Shown here: piece after piece, positions 62,895-64,000 of the stretch | Position numbering within the stretch: the stretch's first letter is position 1 | Layout: each line of letters starts with the position of its first letter | NCBI RefSeq assembly: GCF_004798965.1 | Contig: NZ_SDSD01000003.1 | Span: forward strand, 248,001-312,000 | Origin: Onishia niordana | Lineage (GTDB): Bacteria > Pseudomonadota > Gammaproteobacteria > Pseudomonadales > Halomonadaceae | Length of the DNA stretch: 64,000 nucleotides | Direction: 5' to 3' | Notes under the pieces: generated by a model | Told to the model about the DNA's origin: nothing | Seen by the model: the letters and a program-made list of their open reading frames with translations, nothing else | The model's database searches: none | Translations under genes and position numbers: made by a program

Positions 62895-63748
62895 GTGGCA
62901 GCTACTACGTTCCGCCGCAGAGCAAATGGCCGGTGCTTGGCTCTTTGGCCGTCGGCGCCCTGATGATAAGTCTCGGCATTCAGTTGGTTCACGGCACGGG
63001 ACTGCTGTTCATGCTTTTGGGCTTGGTCGCCGTGCTTGTGGTGATGTGGCTGTGGTTTCGTGATGTGGTCCTCGAATCTCGTCAGGGGTTATATGATGCC
63101 CAGATGGATCGCTCCTTCCGCTGGGGTATGGGGTGGTTCATTTTCTCTGAGGTAATGTTCTTCGCCGCCTTCTTTGGCGCGCTTTTTTATGTGCGGGTAT
63201 TTGCTGTGCCTTGGTTGGATGGTGAGGGCGCCAAGGGTGTGGCGGCACTACTCTGGCCTGATTTTACGGCCAGCTGGCCGCTGATGAATCCGCCCGGAGC
63301 CGATATTAGTGGTCCTGAGGCTGTGCTCAGTCCATGGCAGCTGCCGCTGGTGAATACCATTTTCCTGGTTGTCTCCAGCGTCACACTGACGATTGCTCAT
63401 GAAGCCTTAAAGGAAGGATTCAGGGAGACTGCCCGCAACTGGTTAATTGGTACCATTTTTCTGGGGGTGTGCTTCCTGATCGTTCAGGGCATCGAGTACT
63501 ACGAAGCCTTCCATCACTACGGTATCACCCTGCAGGCGGGCATCTATGGCTCGACCTTCTTCCTACTGACTGGCTTTCACGGCCTTCATGTCACCATTGG
63601 GGTCATCACTTTGGGTGTCATGCTGATGCGAGTCATGAAAGGGCATTTCGTCCGTGATGATCACTTTGGTTTCGAAGCGGCGGCGTGGTATTGGCACTTC
63701 GTTGATGTGGTGTGGATCGGTCTCTTCATTTTTGTCTATGTATTCTGA
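62891..63748 (+). CDS. coxC: Cytochrome c oxidase subunit III
   Basis: Subunit III, 285 aa, seven membrane helices: DRSFRWGMGWFIFSEVMFFA, VNTIFLVVSSVTLTIAHEAL, GIEYYEAFHHYGITLQAGI, GFHGLHVTIGVITLG and AAWYWHFVDVVWIGLF are its conserved blocks. It stabilises subunit I and supports proton uptake. Its start overlaps the ctaG stop (ATGA). It is the last plus-strand gene of the cox set that is complete in the window. Confidence 0.96.
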   Translation: MSGSYYVPPQSKWPVLGSLAVGALMISLGIQLVHGTGLLFMLLGLVAVLVVMWLWFRDVVLESRQGLYDAQMDRSFRWGMGWFIFSEVMFFAAFFGALFYVRVFAVPWLDGEGAKGVAALLWPDFTASWPLMNPPGADISGPEAVLSPWQLPLVNTIFLVVSSVTLTIAHEALKEGFRETARNWLIGTIFLGVCFLIVQGIEYYEAFHHYGITLQAGIYGSTFFLLTGFHGLHVTIGVITLGVMLMRVMKGHFVRDDHFGFEAAAWYWHFVDVVWIGLFIFVYVF

Positions 63749-63772
63749 GGGGGCGGCCATTGACTCACTCCT

Positions 63773-63967
63773 TCACTGGCCGCCCAGCTCGCCGAAGTAG
63801 AAACCATAGGTCAGCAGGGCGAATAGCACGACAGCCAGGCTGACGCGAAGCTTGAGCGATATCAGCAGGCGCCGTGAGCGCCCCTGATCACGCAGCAGGA
63901 ACCCGGCTCCGGCCGCCAAGCTTGCGACCATGCATACAAACACCAGAGTGATCAGTGCCTTCAACAT
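63773..63967 (-). CDS. DUF2909-like twin-membrane-helix protein
   Basis: A 64-aa protein with two hydrophobic helices (LITLVFVCMVASLAAGAGFL and LAVVLFALLTYGFYFG) joined by a basic loop (RDQGRSRRLLISLKLR). It matches the DUF2909 pattern of small proteins found after coxC. The GGAG before ATG 63967 is clear. It is on the opposite strand to the cox genes and its start region overlaps that of the gene leaving the window. Function unknown. Confidence 0.75.
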   Translation of the reverse strand: MLKALITLVFVCMVASLAAGAGFLLRDQGRSRRLLISLKLRVSLAVVLFALLTYGFYFGELGGQ

Positions 63968-63977
63968 GAGGAACTCC

Positions 63978-64000
63978 GTGAATTTCGACTCTTCCAGTTC
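63978..64000 (+). CDS. Start of a further gene (SURF1-like position), cut by window end
   Basis: GTG at 63978 follows GAGGAACTCC and reads VNFDSSS before the window ends. In similar cox clusters this place holds SURF1, an oxidase assembly factor. Only seven codons are visible, so the identity rests on context alone. Confidence 0.3.

Overview
The window looks like a chromosomal segment of a moderately GC-rich gammaproteobacterium, most probably a Halomonas or close Halomonadaceae relative. This rests on protein similarity recalled by eye (betaine-homocysteine methyltransferase, folate C1 genes, a cox cluster with DUF2970 and DUF2909 small genes, exopolysaccharide genes); no database search was run.

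Layout. 1-1.7 kb: two decayed insertion sequences (IS3-type and ISAs1-type). 1.9-4.6 kb: ugd plus a polyprenyl-phosphate sugar transferase. 4.6-5.6 kb: a graveyard with a terminator, an integrase tail, a nucleotidyltransferase-like fragment, a 41-aa lysine-rich gene and another IS3-type tail. 5.7-7.5 kb: a histone-deacetylase-like deacetylase broken by one in-frame stop, then an intact GNAT acetyltransferase. 7.7-16.1 kb: mixed housekeeping genes (two exported unknowns, betaine-homocysteine methyltransferase, 7TM-GGDEF protein, deaminase, D-Ala-D-Ala dipeptidase, phosphoglucomutase). 16.2-17.6 kb: an overlapping DUF3307/SatD pair with two palindromes upstream. 17.9-21.3 kb: O-antigen ligase-like protein and two glycosyltransferases.

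21.6-26.5 kb, minus strand: a tetrahydrofolate demethylation module. A DmdA/GcvT-like methyltransferase loads a methyl group on THF, MetF plus a MetV-like protein can oxidise it to methylene-THF, FolD converts this to 10-formyl-THF, and PurU releases formate. An Lrp-type regulator and a dihydrolipoamide dehydrogenase-like enzyme lie upstream. 29.4-33.8 kb, plus strand: OsmC-like protein, crotonase, acyl-CoA ligase and a LysR regulator, with two copies of an inverted-repeat-ended intergenic element bracketing the ligase gene.

33.8-57.05 kb: a 23-kb integrative island in the 3' end of tRNA-Pro(GGG). A 46-bp att core is duplicated at both ends, a tyrosine integrase sits at the left end, and a 20-bp repeat lies just inside each end. 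Its left third carries small DNA-binding genes, four iteron-like repeats and decayed umuC and KilA-N genes. Its right two thirds form one co-directional defence block: hsdM, hsdS, a GIY-YIG protein, a PD-(D/E)XK protein, hsdR, a 1591-aa helicase-nuclease and an 858-aa unrecognised protein with a nuclease-like core between two membrane-like segments. The last is the best candidate for something undescribed.

57.1-64 kb: back on the core chromosome, with an lrgAB-like pair, a small unknown, and the aa3-type cytochrome c oxidase cluster (DUF2970, coxB with fused cytochrome c, coxA, ctaG, coxC, DUF2909, and the start of a further gene).
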